Assembly (NCBI GenBank): GCA_038230955.1
Contig: JBBRMG010000001.1
Location: 1-64,000 of the forward strand
Direction of reading: 5' to 3'
Origin: JBBRMG01 sp038230955
GTDB lineage: Bacteria; Patescibacteriota; Doudnabacteria; UBA920
Length of the DNA: 64,000 nucleotides
Numbering within the stretch: the first letter of the stretch is position 1; each line of letters starts with the position of its first letter. The position numbers and the translations under genes were made by a program. The notes under the pieces were generated by a model. The model ran no database searches. It worked only from the letters and a program-made list of their open reading frames with translations, and had not been told where the DNA came from. Positions 51,975 to 60,201 of the stretch are shown piece by piece.

Positions 51975-53609
51975 TTAATTACTTGTTTCAATATGTAGCT
52001 CTTGAAAGTTTAGCTTCGCTTTTACTATATCACTGTCTGCTAATTTTAGAAATGATACAGATTGAGCATGGTATCGCATAGGAAATAAGTCATACGTAAT
52101 CATTGCAGGAGTAACACTAATTCCCAAAGCCACTGAAATTTGCTCTTGCCCTAGTTGAGCGGGAATCATTTGCCCCAACCCATAGGCAATTAGTCGGTTA
52201 TTGTATTTTTCTAGAGGCTGAATCTCTTGAGAACGTCCAACAACTGCTATCGCTCCAGCATCGATGAGAGCGTGGGCAATTCGTTTTTTTTCATTCGCTG
52301 CTACAGTTTGCCAATCCATGGAAATAATTAACGAGCCTGGCCTCAATGCTTTTATTTGCTCTATCATACCCGGTAATGAATCGTGGATGGCTTGCATTTT
52401 AACAATATTAAAATCTTGATTATGCTCACCTGGGACGACAGTAATAGTGGTGGAGTTAGTTCTCTCTATATCAGTCACACCGTTACGCAGAAGATCATCA
52501 ATTACTTCCTGGTCCACCACAGTTCCTAATACTCTTGTCAAAGTTTGAGTACTGCCTCGAAACATTCGCAAACTGGAACCAAAAATATAATTTTGCTTAG
52601 AGTGATCTAATAAGAGAAGGAGCTTCTTGGAACTGCGAATGTCGCCCGGGATAAATAAACTGCGGCGATTATCCATTACTCTATCCCCGGGCCCGTAATA
52701 TCCTGTGATATAACTAGTACCTCTGGTTTGTTGGAGATCGCCGGAAACAATTGAGGAGTTAGAATGATTAGAAATAGTAAATTTTTCTGTATGTCGTGAC
52801 TTTACATAATTTAGTAACAAACGAATTGCAGGCTGCGAATCGACTTCTAACCGTGGGATCGCAGTATCATCTAAACTATTGAGCACTTGCTTGCTCAATA
52901 AGTCATGAAAATCTGCCACCGCCCCGGGCAGATAATGGGAAAAGTCGACTGAAGACACCATAATGACTCTGCCAGAAGTGAAAACACCGATAGCATTATT
53001 TAAATCATCAATCTCTGCTTTAGTTGTCTTATCTTTTAAGATTATCGGGATCACAGATGCATTAGGCATGACCTTCTTTATGAAAGCCACTATACCAGAA
53101 ATGCCGTGTTCAGTTTCAAAAGGTTTTTCCTCTACACTAACATGTTCAGCCTGCAAGTGTTTGATTACGGATTGGTTCGCTGGCAGTACCCCATATGGTG
53201 TTTGCCAATCATATAAAGACGAAATAAGATTTGCCGAGCCAGCGTTGAAATGATTGGGACTAACCAAAATAACAGTAGTCGGCTGTTCTGATGCCACCAC
53301 ACCTAAGGTTTCCGCTATAAAAGCTGGGGCCAATAAATGATGGTTGACTACCACCGCAGACACATCTCCTGTTGGCGCGATAGGAGTAGCAGAGGCATCG
53401 ACAAATGCTTTATCAAAAAATTGGCTTTGTGAAAAAATAGAATAATGCAGTCCATGGCGCGGTCCGGTCCCAGGAATATTATTTGTCAGCAAAGGCGCGT
53501 GCACCTGTGTGGCATGCGGCTTATGTCCGGTGCCAAAAAAATAGCCGCTCGCAACGGCGAGTGATGACAGCAGTCCAACGATTATAATAAATTTTTTATT
53601 ACGCTTCAT
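51975..53609 (-). CDS. MEMO-like domain fused to a CapA-like domain
   Basis: 544 aa with an N-terminal signal anchor (FIIIVGLLSSLAVASGYFF). Residues about 85-310 match the AmmeMemoRadiSam protein B/MEMO family: NHHLLAP, VSPNHF, ETEHGI and SSVDFSHYL supply the metal-site His/Asp/Cys-type positions. Residues about 340-510 resemble the CapA/PgsA family (ISMDWQ, HALIDAGAIAVVG, YNNRLIAYGLGQMI). It appears exported. Function of the fusion is unknown. Confidence 0.8.
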   Translation of the reverse strand: MKRNKKFIIIVGLLSSLAVASGYFFGTGHKPHATQVHAPLLTNNIPGTGPRHGLHYSIFSQSQFFDKAFVDASATPIAPTGDVSAVVVNHHLLAPAFIAETLGVVASEQPTTVILVSPNHFNAGSANLISSLYDWQTPYGVLPANQSVIKHLQAEHVSVEEKPFETEHGISGIVAFIKKVMPNASVIPIILKDKTTKAEIDDLNNAIGVFTSGRVIMVSSVDFSHYLPGAVADFHDLLSKQVLNSLDDTAIPRLEVDSQPAIRLLLNYVKSRHTEKFTISNHSNSSIVSGDLQQTRGTSYITGYYGPGDRVMDNRRSLFIPGDIRSSKKLLLLLDHSKQNYIFGSSLRMFRGSTQTLTRVLGTVVDQEVIDDLLRNGVTDIERTNSTTITVVPGEHNQDFNIVKMQAIHDSLPGMIEQIKALRPGSLIISMDWQTVAANEKKRIAHALIDAGAIAVVGRSQEIQPLEKYNNRLIAYGLGQMIPAQLGQEQISVALGISVTPAMITYDLFPMRYHAQSVSFLKLADSDIVKAKLNFQELHIETSN

Positions 53610-53611
53610 AC

Positions 53612-54829
53612 CTACTTAGCCATTGCTTCGCTTTGACGACTTGGAAATGTTTTTACCCGAAAGAATAATAGAACTACAACTCCCAGCAAGAAAGCAAAGC
53701 CATACGGATAGATGACATTATATTTTAAAATTATCGCAGCGGTAAAAATGAGTGGGATATCCAGTATGCTTTTTAGTAAGTTCGTCAACGACAGCGTAGT
53801 CGCCCTATTGTAAGACAAGCTTCTCTTATTAAATAATTCTGAATATAGTGGCCAGCGCGTCATTTCAGCCAAGACCAGTAAGCCATAAATTAACAACAGT
53901 ACGTAAGGGCTTGGCAACCAAAACCAAGCAACTATAAACAGGCCAACAAAGCCCGTATATAATCCATTCAGCACGTTAATTCGAACCGATACTGATTTTT
54001 CAGGAAGGAACCACTGGATATTGCGAATAAGCAGAAAGCTAGCCGTATTATACACTGCCCAAAACAACCCTAACTTCACAATAGAAATACCCATGTTAAT
54101 GAATGATACCTGGTGATATCGCCACAGGATTAAGGCCGAAGTAAATATCACTGTCCGACTCAAAATTGCATAAATAATTCGTCGCTCTGACCGAATAAGA
54201 TGCCATGCATCATGTAATGCTCCCCGCTCTTGTTGTTCCACATCCATGTAGTGATGCGGTTCAATAATACGTAGGCAGATTATTATGGCAGCTATTACTG
54301 CCACCGAATCCAAGCTCAGCAACAACACGAACTGTGACTCAGACAAACTGTGGGCAATCAGGGCACCAATCAAAGGGGTGGCAATTTTAAACAGACGATC
54401 TGCCGCATAGTAACGTGATAACTCTCGTAAAGTCGTTTTTTCTTCGCCTAATTCCTTGGCTGTATCATAAACTAACGCATCATCCGTACCAGTGAAGCAG
54501 GCATAGGACGCAGCAATGCAGATAAACCCGACGATTATGGGCCAAAACCCATGTCCGATAATCCAAACGACCAATCCGGCCAGATAAATCAGCAACCCCA
54601 ACACGAGAGTCGGCTTGCGCCCCCAGCGGTCTGCAAGATAACTTGACGGTACTTCCAAAACCAAGTTGACCACAGCAAATACAATACCGGTATATAAAAC
54701 TTGGGACAAAGTTAACCCGCGTCGCAAATAAAACAAAGTACTTACGACGTTAATCAGCTTAACATTAAGCAACGCCTGCACCCAAAACATGTGGCTAAAA
54801 TTTTTACGCAACCCGGCAATACGATCCAT
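53612..54829 (-). CDS. MFS transporter
   Basis: 405 aa, 12 membrane helices. SYLADRWGRKPTLVLGL between helices 2 and 3 is the MFS A-motif. Substrate unknown; the central loop is short. Three bases upstream of the MEMO-CapA gene, likely one operon. Confidence 0.88.
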   Translation of the reverse strand: MDRIAGLRKNFSHMFWVQALLNVKLINVVSTLFYLRRGLTLSQVLYTGIVFAVVNLVLEVPSSYLADRWGRKPTLVLGLLIYLAGLVVWIIGHGFWPIIVGFICIAASYACFTGTDDALVYDTAKELGEEKTTLRELSRYYAADRLFKIATPLIGALIAHSLSESQFVLLLSLDSVAVIAAIIICLRIIEPHHYMDVEQQERGALHDAWHLIRSERRIIYAILSRTVIFTSALILWRYHQVSFINMGISIVKLGLFWAVYNTASFLLIRNIQWFLPEKSVSVRINVLNGLYTGFVGLFIVAWFWLPSPYVLLLIYGLLVLAEMTRWPLYSELFNKRSLSYNRATTLSLTNLLKSILDIPLIFTAAIILKYNVIYPYGFAFLLGVVVLLFFRVKTFPSRQSEAMAK

Positions 54830-54833
54830 ATGA

Positions 54834-54852
54834 TTAAAACCCCTGCGGGGTT
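54834..54852 (-). terminator. weak terminator between tRNA-Pro and the MFS gene
   Basis: On the minus strand AACCCC/GGGGTT with loop GCA, then TTAAT. Short stem and short T-run; it may only trim the tRNA precursor. Confidence 0.4.
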
Positions 54853-54875
54853 CGGTAATAATAAATAAATTTTTG

Positions 54876-54949
54876 TGGTCGGGCTGCCGGGAATCGAACC
54901 CGGACTACATCCACCCCATGGACGCGTACTACCACTATACTACAGCCCG
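54876..54949 (-). tRNA. tRNA-Pro(GGG)
   Basis: Minus strand: CGGGCTG/CAGCCCG acceptor (C1-G72, the mark of bacterial tRNA-Pro), anticodon stem CGTCC/GGATG, loop ATGGGGT with GGG at 54915-54917, T arm CCGGG TTCGATT CCCGG, discriminator A and encoded CCA. Confidence 0.95.
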
Positions 54950-54961
54950 GCATCGCATTAC

Positions 54962-56059
54962 CTAGACGACGAAGAAGTCAGATTTACCCGAACCGGCTTC
55001 TTCAGCCATTTTGTGCACTAGTTCGTCCAGCTCTTCATCACTGAAAAAATCTATTGTAATGCGCCCGCCTCGGCCTTGGCGCTGAATTTTCACTTGTGTC
55101 CCCAATTTACTGCGCAATTCGGTTTCCAAAGCCATCAGTTTTGGGTCGGGAGCGGCGGCATCCATTGTGCGCTTAGCTGACAATTCGCGAACCCTTGCTT
55201 CCACCTGACGGACATTTAAGCCTTGGTCTTGTACCAATTGATACATTGCTAACTGTTTTTCTATATCGGCCAGTCCCAGAATTGCTCTCGCATGCCCTTC
55301 GCTAATCTTTCCTTCAATAACACCTCGTTGAATTTCAGCAGGCAAATTTAATAACCGCAAAGTGTTGGTCACAGTCGGTCGACTCTTGCCCACTTTCTGA
55401 GCCACTTGTTCCTGAGTCAAATGAAATGCTTTGATTAACCTGTCATAGGCTTGAGCTTCCTCAATAGCATTTAACTCTTGGCGCTGAATATTTTCAATTA
55501 AGGCGACCTCTAATTTAGTTTGGTCTTCCATCGTCTTTTTGACAATGGCTGGCACGGTTAGCATTCCTGCTAACTGCGATGCCCGAAAACGACGTTCTCC
55601 CACCACCAACTCATAGCCGTTTGCGGTTTCAGTAACGACTAGCGGCTGGATAACTCCGTGCTCCCGAATAGAATTAGCTAACTCTTGTAATGCTTCTTGA
55701 TTAAAAATTTTGCGGGGCTGGTACGGATTGGGCACAACACGGCCGAGTTCTATTTCTTGGATTTGGGCATCAGTATAAGACAGTCGTGATGATTCTGCTG
55801 GCGGAGTCTGTAATGTTTGTGCCGACGGTTGCGGGGGCAGTTGCGCTGCTGGTTGTGCCGACGGTTGCGGGGGCAGTTGCGCAGGTACGGGAGCAGATGC
55901 CTGCGGTGCATCAGCCACAATCAAAGAAGCCTCAGGCTGATATTGTTCTACCGACTGCTCAGGCATCTTTTCAGGCTGTATAGGCACAGGAGACGGAGTC
56001 GAATTTGAACCCGGTGCGGGTTCGTGACTAATATTTATTTGTGGAGCTAACTGGTCCAA
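54962..56059 (-). CDS. parB: chromosome-partitioning protein ParB
   Basis: About 365 aa. First codon TTG at 56059; an ATG at 55963 is a possible alternative. The first 95 residues are Pro/Gln/Ala-rich with a repeated QLPPQPSAQ unit. Then come the CTP-binding ParB/Srx domain (PNPYQPRKIF, GVIQPLVV, GERRFRAS), ENIQRQELN, a helix-turn-helix (EQVAQKVGKSRPTVTNTLRL) and a C-terminal dimer domain. No parA is adjacent and no parS palindrome was seen. Confidence 0.95.
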   Translation of the reverse strand: MDQLAPQINISHEPAPGSNSTPSPVPIQPEKMPEQSVEQYQPEASLIVADAPQASAPVPAQLPPQPSAQPAAQLPPQPSAQTLQTPPAESSRLSYTDAQIQEIELGRVVPNPYQPRKIFNQEALQELANSIREHGVIQPLVVTETANGYELVVGERRFRASQLAGMLTVPAIVKKTMEDQTKLEVALIENIQRQELNAIEEAQAYDRLIKAFHLTQEQVAQKVGKSRPTVTNTLRLLNLPAEIQRGVIEGKISEGHARAILGLADIEKQLAMYQLVQDQGLNVRQVEARVRELSAKRTMDAAAPDPKLMALETELRSKLGTQVKIQRQGRGGRITIDFFSDEELDELVHKMAEEAGSGKSDFFVV

Positions 56060-56080
56060 GAAAATTTTTTAAATTTGAAA

Positions 56081-56166
56081 TGGTGCCGGTGGTGGGAGTC
56101 GAACCCACATGCCCTTACGGACAATGGTTTTTGAAACCATCACGTATGCCATTCCGTCACACCGGC
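56081..56166 (-). tRNA. tRNA-Leu(CAA)
   Basis: Minus strand: acceptor GCCGGTG/CACCGGC, anticodon stem ATGGT/ACCAT, loop TTCAAAA with CAA at 56131-56133, a long variable arm (class II), T arm GTGGG TTCGACT CCCAC, discriminator A, encoded CCA. Lies 21 bases upstream of parB. Confidence 0.95.
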
Positions 56167-56202
56167 ATGAATCTGTCAACAAACTGTACCTATTTTATCA
56201 GT

Positions 56203-56733
56203 TTATCGACCCACCGTAAAGAGAAGTGAATACCCAAAATAGTAGATAAATATCGCTCCAATAATACCAATGGCTACCCCAGCGGCCACATCAGTGGCAT
56301 AGTGATACCCTACCACCACTCGAGCCCAACCAGCCATTACACTGACTCCTAAAATAACAGCTCCCGATATTGGATGAAAGAACATAAGCATTACACCAAT
56401 GCTCGTTAGGCTCGCCACGTGCTTTGACGGAAATGAGTTGAGCTTCTCAGTGCGCCGGCTAAACCATCTGCTAGTTCTGGGTTCAAAATTATACCGCTGA
56501 TAAGGTCGTTGACGATGATATAGTTGAGCAACAATATTACAGAGTATGCCGCGGCTAAATCCAAATGCGGCCACACATAACAACAACTCGGCCCGTCCGT
56601 TGCGGGTGTAAAGTAGTAATGCCATTGGCATTAAAAGAAAAATAGAATAAATCGACCAAAACAGCCAAAACTGTCGAAACAGGCCAGACTGGGCTAGCTT
56701 CTGTTGTTGATGACGATAGTACTGTTCTTTCAT
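56203..56733 (-). CDS. PAP2-family lipid phosphatase
   Basis: 176 aa, five to six membrane helices. The three PAP2 motifs are complete: HRQRPYQR (KxxxxxxRP-like), FPSKH and ARVVVGYHYATD. Likely undecaprenyl-pyrophosphate or phosphatidate phosphatase. Seven bases after glyA. Confidence 0.9.
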   Translation of the reverse strand: MKEQYYRHQQQKLAQSGLFRQFWLFWSIYSIFLLMPMALLLYTRNGRAELLLCVAAFGFSRGILCNIVAQLYHRQRPYQRYNFEPRTSRWFSRRTEKLNSFPSKHVASLTSIGVMLMFFHPISGAVILGVSVMAGWARVVVGYHYATDVAAGVAIGIIGAIFIYYFGYSLLFTVGR

Positions 56734-56740
56734 GCTTTAT

Positions 56741-57988
56741 TTATTCAATGCCCGGAACAGGGAAACGCAACGCTAAAGAAATAACTTCATCCTTAATTTT
56801 AGCCAACGCTTGTATATTTTCCCGCTCGGTAATAGTGCGCACAAACAAATCAGCCAAAGTCCCCATGTCAGTTTCTGTCATGCCGCGAGTTGTAACTGCG
56901 GGTGTGCCTAAACGAATACCCGACGGATCCATTGGTTTCCGAGGGTCATAGGGAATCATGTTTTTGTTGACCGATATCCCGACGCTTTCCAAAGCATGCT
57001 CGGCTTCTTTCCCCGTCGCACCCATGCTGCCAAATACATCGACTAACATTAAGTGGTTATCGGTACCTCCAGACACAATACGCAGACCTTTATCTTGCAA
57101 TGCCGTTGCCAAAGCTCGAGCATTAGCAATAACTTGGGCGCTATAGGTTTGGAATTCCGGCCGCAGGGCTTCCAGGAAAGATACCGCCTTAGCTGCGTTA
57201 ATATGATCGTGTGGTCCGCCTTGAAGACCCGGAAACACCGCCTTGTCTATGGCTGCGGCGAACTCTTGTTTACACATGATAATCGCTCCGCGTGGACCAC
57301 GTAAAGTTTTATGAGTGGTGGTGGTAACAACATCACAGTATGGAATTGGATTTTCTAACTGCTTGCCCGCAATCAAGCCGGCAATATGAGCAATATCTGC
57401 AAACAAATATGCACCGCACTTATCGGCGATTTCTCGAAACCGTTTCCAATCTAAATTACGGCTGTAAGCGCTGAACCCAGCAATAATCATTTTTGGTTTT
57501 TCACGCATAGCAATCTCTTCCACTTCATCCATGTCAATAATTTCTGTGTCCTTCTTAGTAAAGTACGGAATAATAGTGTAGAGCTTACCGGAAAAATTTA
57601 AAGGGTGCCCATGGGATAAATGCCCGCCTTGATCTAAAGAAAAACCTAGCACTTTGTCCCCTGGCTGTAGCAAGCCCATGTATACGGCCATGTTAGCTGG
57701 GCTACCAGACAGCGGCTGGACATTAACGTGCTCGGCTCCAAATAATTGTTTCGCTCGATTGATAGCCAGTGTTTCCATATCATCCACCACCTCGTTGCCG
57801 CCATAATACCGTTTGCCGCTATAACCTTCTGAATATTTATTAGTAAAAACGCTACCCATGGCCTCCATAACCGCGGGGGTAACGTAATTCTCGGAAGCGA
57901 TTAACTCAATCCCCTCTTTCTGGCGTTTTTCTTCCCGCTTTAACAGGTCGTAAACTTCTTGATCTTCGGGTAAATATTGGTAGTTCAT
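56741..57988 (-). CDS. glyA: serine hydroxymethyltransferase
   Basis: 415 aa, full length. The PLP lysine is in TTTTHKTLRGPRG; SEGYSGKRYYGGNE and NVQPLSGSPANMAVY are further signatures. Converts serine and tetrahydrofolate to glycine and methylene-THF. Confidence 0.97.
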   Translation of the reverse strand: MNYQYLPEDQEVYDLLKREEKRQKEGIELIASENYVTPAVMEAMGSVFTNKYSEGYSGKRYYGGNEVVDDMETLAINRAKQLFGAEHVNVQPLSGSPANMAVYMGLLQPGDKVLGFSLDQGGHLSHGHPLNFSGKLYTIIPYFTKKDTEIIDMDEVEEIAMREKPKMIIAGFSAYSRNLDWKRFREIADKCGAYLFADIAHIAGLIAGKQLENPIPYCDVVTTTTHKTLRGPRGAIIMCKQEFAAAIDKAVFPGLQGGPHDHINAAKAVSFLEALRPEFQTYSAQVIANARALATALQDKGLRIVSGGTDNHLMLVDVFGSMGATGKEAEHALESVGISVNKNMIPYDPRKPMDPSGIRLGTPAVTTRGMTETDMGTLADLFVRTITERENIQALAKIKDEVISLALRFPVPGIE

Positions 57989-58024
57989 GGATTAATTCTA
58001 TCGCATTATGCGACTTCGGACAAA

Positions 58025-58068
58025 TAAAAAAGAGACAGGCTAGGTATGTGCGTACCTTAATCCTGTCT
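58025..58068 (-). terminator. intrinsic terminator upstream of glyA
   Basis: On the minus strand AGACAGG..AGGTA pairs with TACCT..CCTGTCT, followed by CTTTTTT. It ends the short transcript that starts near 58371. Confidence 0.8.
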
Positions 58069-58159
58069 ATTCTCCTGAGGGAAACGTTACGTCTATAGAT
58101 GTTCACCGCCACAAATGAGCGGCCTCTACTGTAGTTTTGAATTAAGCTCTTCCAGCAGG

Positions 58160-58324
58160 TCAATGAGAAACCTCTCTAAAGCTTCTAGTCTGGCGGGAGA
58201 TACCTTTTTCCCCCCTTCTGATATCATCCAAAGTTCGTTTAGTCTTCTTTACCTTTGCTTCATCCTTCACGGCAGCGATCCCTCTTAGGATGGAGTCATT
58301 ACGACCTGATCGTTTATTATGCAT
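58160..58324 (-). CDS. 54-aa basic protein
   Basis: ATG at 58324 with GGGAGGA ten bases upstream, a consensus promoter at 58378-58406 and a terminator downstream. Lys/Arg-rich, helical (VKDEAKVKKTKRTLDDI), no membrane helix. Could bind nucleic acid. No family recognised. The 90 bases from its stop to the terminator hold nothing I can name. Confidence 0.6.
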   Translation of the reverse strand: MHNKRSGRNDSILRGIAAVKDEAKVKKTKRTLDDIRRGEKGISRQTRSFREVSH

Positions 58325-58377
58325 CTTTGCAATTCCTCCCAATTTGTTTTTATACTGTCCGACTTCACTATGAAATG

Positions 58378-58406
58378 ACTGTACAATAAAAAAGGTGTAT
58401 TGTCAA
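58378..58406 (-). promoter_or_regulatory. promoter of the 54-aa gene
   Basis: Minus-strand TTGACA (58401-58406), 17 bases, TACAGT (58378-58383). Confidence 0.7.
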
Positions 58407-58432
58407 GAGGACGGGAATAAACGCTGCCTTAT

Positions 58433-59023
58433 TTATAAAGAGTATTGCTTTAGAGTATCCTTAAACCTCTCAAAAGTGGTATATATTTCGGCATTCATGC
58501 CAAATTGTTCGGCACTGTAGACATTCTCTTCTGAGTCATCAAAGAACAAGGCCTCGGTTTTTTCAATGCCCAGATCTTCAATTACTTTGGTATAAAATTC
58601 TGCGTTTGGTTTTTTATAGCCGATATGGGCAGATGCATATAATTTATCAAAACTTTTAGCAAAGTTCATTTTTTCTAACATATATTCAGCTCGATGCTTT
58701 TCCTGATTCGTTGCCACTACGCAAATAATCCCTTTAGCTCTTAACTCCTGAACAAACTGAATAAGTTTTTCGTCTATAATATGCTCTGACTTAAACCAAT
58801 AATCTAAAAACGCGTCCACTCCCTTATCCCAACCCCATTCGATTAGGTACGGTTGAATGACTTCTTTCAAATCTGCGTTACCGAGGCGACATTCCTTAAA
58901 TGGCCCATCAAAAAAGCGATTTGTTTGCTCTTTCGAAATGCCATGCTCTACTGCTAATCTATCACTAAACATCACGGAATGAATGAGCACACCAACTGCA
59001 TCAAATAGAATTGCCTTTATCAT
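58433..59023 (-). CDS. HAD-superfamily hydrolase
   Basis: 196 aa. Motif I reads ILFDAVGVL (the nucleophile Asp is present, the usual second Asp is Val), motif II VVATNQ, motif III Lys in GYKKPNAEFY, motif IV LFFDDSEENV. The fold is sure; loss of the general-acid Asp makes ordinary phosphatase chemistry less certain. Confidence 0.88.
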   Translation of the reverse strand: MIKAILFDAVGVLIHSVMFSDRLAVEHGISKEQTNRFFDGPFKECRLGNADLKEVIQPYLIEWGWDKGVDAFLDYWFKSEHIIDEKLIQFVQELRAKGIICVVATNQEKHRAEYMLEKMNFAKSFDKLYASAHIGYKKPNAEFYTKVIEDLGIEKTEALFFDDSEENVYSAEQFGMNAEIYTTFERFKDTLKQYSL

Positions 59024-59033
59024 AGACGCAAAT

Positions 59034-60179
59034 TTAAATTAACATATACAACAACGAGAACACTCCCGCTGTAATAAATAAGGCGGCAAAACTACCGGTC
59101 ATAGTGAATACGATAATCCCAATTACACACGCCATAAATTTACCAAACGCTAACGCCTGCTCAAACCCCACTACATATGACAAAATGTCTGTGCTTTCCG
59201 CCCGTTCATAGGTTACGGTCGCTAGTGGAATAAATATTAAATCTTTGCTGGTGCGCGAAAGTGCATCGACAATAAAGGCGCCATAAGAGGTGCTCACGAC
59301 TAATCGAGCCAACCAAACCAAGGCATAAATAAATGAGCCTGACCGCAACAACGCTATTTTGTTATTCCTGTCGGTAATCTTGCCAATATATAACGCTAAA
59401 GCAGTGGAGACTAAGGTCGCTACCGTTACCACAACACCAGTACCCGCGTAGTTACTCACTACTAAATAAATAAATATCGGCCAAATAGTTAGTACTAATA
59501 GTTCTTCGCCAAATCCAAAGTAGCCTAAAAATTTCATCGGGTATTGTTTATACAACTCCCATGTATCATGAAAATGATAATCCTTAGTTGTAAAAGAACT
59601 GTGACTCCACAACAAAGGAATAAAGGAACAGAAGTAAATGGCGGCGGCGACTGTAAACGCTACATTAAAACCATACCGCTGAACTAATAAACCACCGGCC
59701 AATGGCCCAGCGATATGCACTAAATTGATTATCGCATAAAGGGCCGAAAACTCTCGTCCGGTTTGACCAGGCCTGGCAAAGCGGGCGACGATTGAATGAA
59801 ATGACGGCCAATACAAAGATTTCTCTATAGCATAGGCCAATGGCGCAAAATAAATAAACCAGCGCACATCAGCCGAACCAAACAACAAAAACCAATACGC
59901 AATCATAAACGGAATACTAAAAAATATTCCCCGATCATATCCATACCGACTGACAATTTTGGCCCCAAACGGTAAAATTAAAATATAAAGCCCATAGACA
60001 CTGGCAAAAAACAACAATACTTCTGGGACGCTATAACGAATAACGGTGTACAAAAAAATTGGTTCGTACAGCAAAATAATGGCAATGCCGAGGTCGGCTA
60101 TGCCAGTGGAAAGAAATAGCTCTCCCATCTGTTTTTGAATAGCATTGCTGAAATAGTGAGGTAAATGAGATTTTGACAT
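59034..60179 (-). CDS. MFS-type transporter
   Basis: 381 aa with 10-12 membrane helices. PFGAKIVSRYGYDRGIFFS after helix 2 is a loose A-motif. Substrate unknown. Ends 11 bases before the HAD gene start. Confidence 0.82.
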   Translation of the reverse strand: MSKSHLPHYFSNAIQKQMGELFLSTGIADLGIAIILLYEPIFLYTVIRYSVPEVLLFFASVYGLYILILPFGAKIVSRYGYDRGIFFSIPFMIAYWFLLFGSADVRWFIYFAPLAYAIEKSLYWPSFHSIVARFARPGQTGREFSALYAIINLVHIAGPLAGGLLVQRYGFNVAFTVAAAIYFCSFIPLLWSHSSFTTKDYHFHDTWELYKQYPMKFLGYFGFGEELLVLTIWPIFIYLVVSNYAGTGVVVTVATLVSTALALYIGKITDRNNKIALLRSGSFIYALVWLARLVVSTSYGAFIVDALSRTSKDLIFIPLATVTYERAESTDILSYVVGFEQALAFGKFMACVIGIIVFTMTGSFAALFITAGVFSLLYMLI

Positions 60180-60201
60180 TATGCAGTTATTATACCATCT
60201 A

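Noticed and set aside
56041..56200. parS site near parB
   Set aside because: No copy of, or close match to, the TGTTTCACGTGAAACA palindrome was seen here or elsewhere by eye.
57906..58163. 85-codon minus-strand frame overlapping the glyA start
   Set aside because: It crosses an intrinsic terminator and the glyA coding region in another frame; no ribosome site.
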